A stretch of DNA of 25,045 nt, taken from NCBI GenBank assembly GCA_041742255.1, contig JBGSIZ010000227.1, forward strand, positions 1-25,045. The letters run 5' to 3'. The DNA comes from JBGSIZ01 sp041742255 (GTDB lineage Bacteria; Pseudomonadota; Alphaproteobacteria; Rhodobacterales; Rhodobacteraceae). Shown one piece after another: positions 23,253 to 25,045 of the stretch; within the stretch, counting starts at the first letter, position 1; the number at the start of each line of letters is the position of its first letter. The translations under genes and the position numbers were made by a program. A model generated the notes under the pieces. It worked only from the letters and a program-made list of their open reading frames with translations, did no database searches and was not told the origin of the DNA.

Positions 23253-25045
23253 TCAGTAATCGCGCTGAAAGAATATCCCGAGGCTGGAGTCGCCGTCTGA
23301 TGTCGTGCTGCCCGTTGCCGTCACCGAAGGCGAGATGTCGATGTTGAGGTTGATCTCGCTCGTGCCGTCTGCCCCGATGGTGAGGTCGGTATAGACATTC
23401 TCGCTCAGGTATTTGCCGGCGCGCACGGCGGCGGTCCCGTTTTCATCCGCCGTGATTTCAAAGTCATCCAACCCGAACCCATCCCGCAGATTGTCGATCA
23501 GGCCGCCGCCGCCCCGCCCCGCGAGCGTCCCCACGGCCGATGCCAGTTGCACCGCCTGCAACGGGGTGATCGACGACAGGTCCCGGCCAAAGATCAGTTG
23601 CGCCAGAATTTCATCCTGTGGCAAGTCGGGGGCTGAGGTAAAGGTGACGGTGGGTTCGGTGGCCGGGCCTTCGATCCGGATGGTGATGACCGTGCCGGTG
23701 CGCGCCGTTGTCGTCGCCTGTAGCCGGATAAACGGGATGAACCCGCCTTGCAGGGCTGCGAACCCTTCGGTCAGCGTGAACCGTTGTTGCAGGATCGTCA
23801 GCCGCCCCCGGATCAGGTCGAATTGGCCGATAGGCACCACGTTTTGGGACGTGCCCGTCAGTTGCAGCGCCCCGCCCAGTTCCGCGTCCAATCCCCGCCC
23901 CCGGATGAATATCCGCGACGGGGCCCGCACCGTGATGTCGAGTGGATAGGCGGGTCCGCCGCCGCCCGACGCTGTCGTGCTTTGGCCGTTTGTGCCCTGA
24001 CCCGCCCGCGCCAAGGTGTCCCGCACCGCCGCCGAGGCCCCGATGTGTTGCACCGGGGGCAAGTCCCCCAGAACCCCCACCGGGCTGGAGGGCACCTGAA
24101 TATTGGTTTGGCCCAGATCGAGGATGCCCCGGATTTGTGCCCCCCCGGCCAGCGCCCCGTTTGCCGTGATTGTCCCGCTGACCGTGGTGTCATAAAGGTC
24201 CGGATCCCGCAGGACGACCCCGCTCAGTGCCGCGGTCAAGTCTGCCGGGAAAGGTGCCGAAAGTGTCACCGGACCGTTCACCGCGATGGTGCCGCCGCTG
24301 GTCACTGCCCCTGTCAACGCCACTTCTGCCTGACCGTTGGTCAACCCGATTGTGCCGCTGATCCCGTCCAGCGCCTGCCGGAGCGTGGGGGCCGACAACC
24401 GCGCATTGTCCAGCCGCACGGTCCCTTGCACGCTGTTCAGCGTCGCCGGTCCATTCACCGCCAGATCAAAGGACGCCACCCCTTCGAGCCGGCGCGGTTC
24501 CAGCGCCCCGTTCAACAAACCCAAGGGGGCCGATCCGTTGATGTTGACGGCCAGCCGCCCGTCCGTGCTGACCGTCCCGGATGCCGTCGCCGTGGTGCCC
24601 CCCGGCCCATTGGCCACCGTGTCCAGAACCCAGTCGCCCCCTGCCGTCCGCCGCGCTGTGCCTGTGGCTGTTGCTGGTCCCGAAAAATCCGGCGTGAACA
24701 GGCCGATATCCGCAAGGCGGGCATCGAATTGCGCCTGTCCTGCCCCGTCTTGTCCCGACAGGTTGCCTGTCAGCGTGAGGTTGGGCATCGTCACGTTGAC
24801 CCCGTCCAGCGTCAGGCCGCCCCCGATGGGCCGGATCGCCCGCACCGCAAAGCGTCCCGCCCCGGTCAGAAGTTTGTCCAGCGTGGCGTTGCCGATACCG
24901 GCCGATTGCGTTGTGCCCTGTAGCGTCAGGTCGAACGCGCTGGCGTCCGGTTGCCCGGTTCCCGACACCTGTGCCGTCACCCCGCCCCGCAAGGGTTGCC
25001 CGGTCACCGCCCCGTAGCGCGACAGGTCCGCGACCGTGGCCGCGC
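23253..25045 (-). CDS. tamB: TamB, translocation and assembly module subunit (C-terminal part, partial)
   Basis: The C-terminal roughly 597 codons of a TamB/DUF490 protein; the frame stays open through the right edge, so the N-terminus is missing and the GTG at 25007 is just an internal valine codon. TamB spans the periplasm from the inner membrane to TamA and is implicated in outer-membrane protein and lipid transport. The sequence is rich in Gly, Thr, Ala and Val strands (for example TVRLDNARLSAPTLRQALDG) typical of the beta-taco repeats. The DUF490 end is clear: QDEILAQLIFGRDLSSITPLQAVQLA, VRAGKYLSENVYTDLTIG and a terminal FFQRDY with an aromatic end. tamA would be expected just outside the window, upstream of tamB. 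Confidence 0.9.
   Translation of the reverse strand, partial: AATVADLSRYGAVTGQPLRGGVTAQVSGTGQPDASAFDLTLQGTTQSAGIGNATLDKLLTGAGRFAVRAIRPIGGGLTLDGVNVTMPNLTLTGNLSGQDGAGQAQFDARLADIGLFTPDFSGPATATGTARRTAGGDWVLDTVANGPGGTTATASGTVSTDGRLAVNINGSAPLGLLNGALEPRRLEGVASFDLAVNGPATLNSVQGTVRLDNARLSAPTLRQALDGISGTIGLTNGQAEVALTGAVTSGGTIAVNGPVTLSAPFPADLTAALSGVVLRDPDLYDTTVSGTITANGALAGGAQIRGILDLGQTNIQVPSSPVGVLGDLPPVQHIGASAAVRDTLARAGQGTNGQSTTASGGGGPAYPLDITVRAPSRIFIRGRGLDAELGGALQLTGTSQNVVPIGQFDLIRGRLTILQQRFTLTEGFAALQGGFIPFIRLQATTTARTGTVITIRIEGPATEPTVTFTSAPDLPQDEILAQLIFGRDLSSITPLQAVQLASAVGTLAGRGGGGLIDNLRDGFGLDDFEITADENGTAAVRAGKYLSENVYTDLTIGADGTSEINLNIDISPSVTATGSTTSDGDSSLGIFFQRDY

Noticed and set aside
1..25045. Search for mobile elements, phage genes, CRISPR arrays, tRNA or rRNA genes and toxin-antitoxin or defence modules.
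   Set aside because: No transposase, integrase, terminal repeats, regular spacer arrays, tRNA-like cloverleafs or defence-domain proteins were seen on either strand.

Overview
The window reads as a GC-rich alphaproteobacterial chromosome segment, most probably from the Rhodobacteraceae/Roseobacter group. This is an inference from base composition, codon use, the DUF2478-tungstate transporter pairing and the polyamine operon layout. No rRNA, tRNA, CRISPR array, insertion sequence, integrase or phage gene was seen. It looks like ordinary, densely packed chromosome with many stop/start overlaps.

Left part (1-3654): fdhD, the sulfurtransferase needed to activate molybdenum/tungsten formate dehydrogenases, is divergent from a four-gene operon DUF2478-tupB-tupC-tupA for tungstate uptake. 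Together they point to a formate dehydrogenase that depends on tungsten (or molybdenum) elsewhere in the genome.

Centre (3657-15567): a polyamine uptake and catabolism locus. A seven-gene minus-strand operon runs potF-potG-potH-potI (putrescine-type ABC importer), then a PuuA-like gamma-glutamylpolyamine synthetase, a class III aminotransferase of the glutamate-1-semialdehyde-aminomutase-like branch, and a second PuuA-like synthetase. Divergent from it are spuC (putrescine:pyruvate aminotransferase type) and puuB (gamma-glutamylputrescine oxidase type). A GntR/FCD regulator closes the locus. Both the transamination route and the gamma-glutamyl route for putrescine are represented, but PuuC and PuuD equivalents are not in the window.

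The main non-coding signal is a TTTG-N2-CAAA palindrome. It overlaps the proposed -10 of potF, lies just upstream of a good -35 for spuC, overlaps (in degenerate form) the proposed -10 of gntR, and occurs once more with one mismatch in front of oppA. It is the best candidate operator for the GntR protein.

Right part: a methyltransferase and a hemerythrin-domain protein (16936-15666, minus strand) lie divergent from a complete oppABCDF oligopeptide importer (17208-22764). A small VOC-fold protein and the C-terminal part of TamB (running off the right edge) follow on the minus strand. Both substrate-binding-protein genes (potF, oppA) are followed by a perfect GC-rich stem-loop, a common way to make the binding protein in excess of the membrane components.

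No clearly unprecedented system was found. The most worthwhile leads are the candidate regulon, the synthetase-aminotransferase-synthetase module and the binding-protein-last tup operon.
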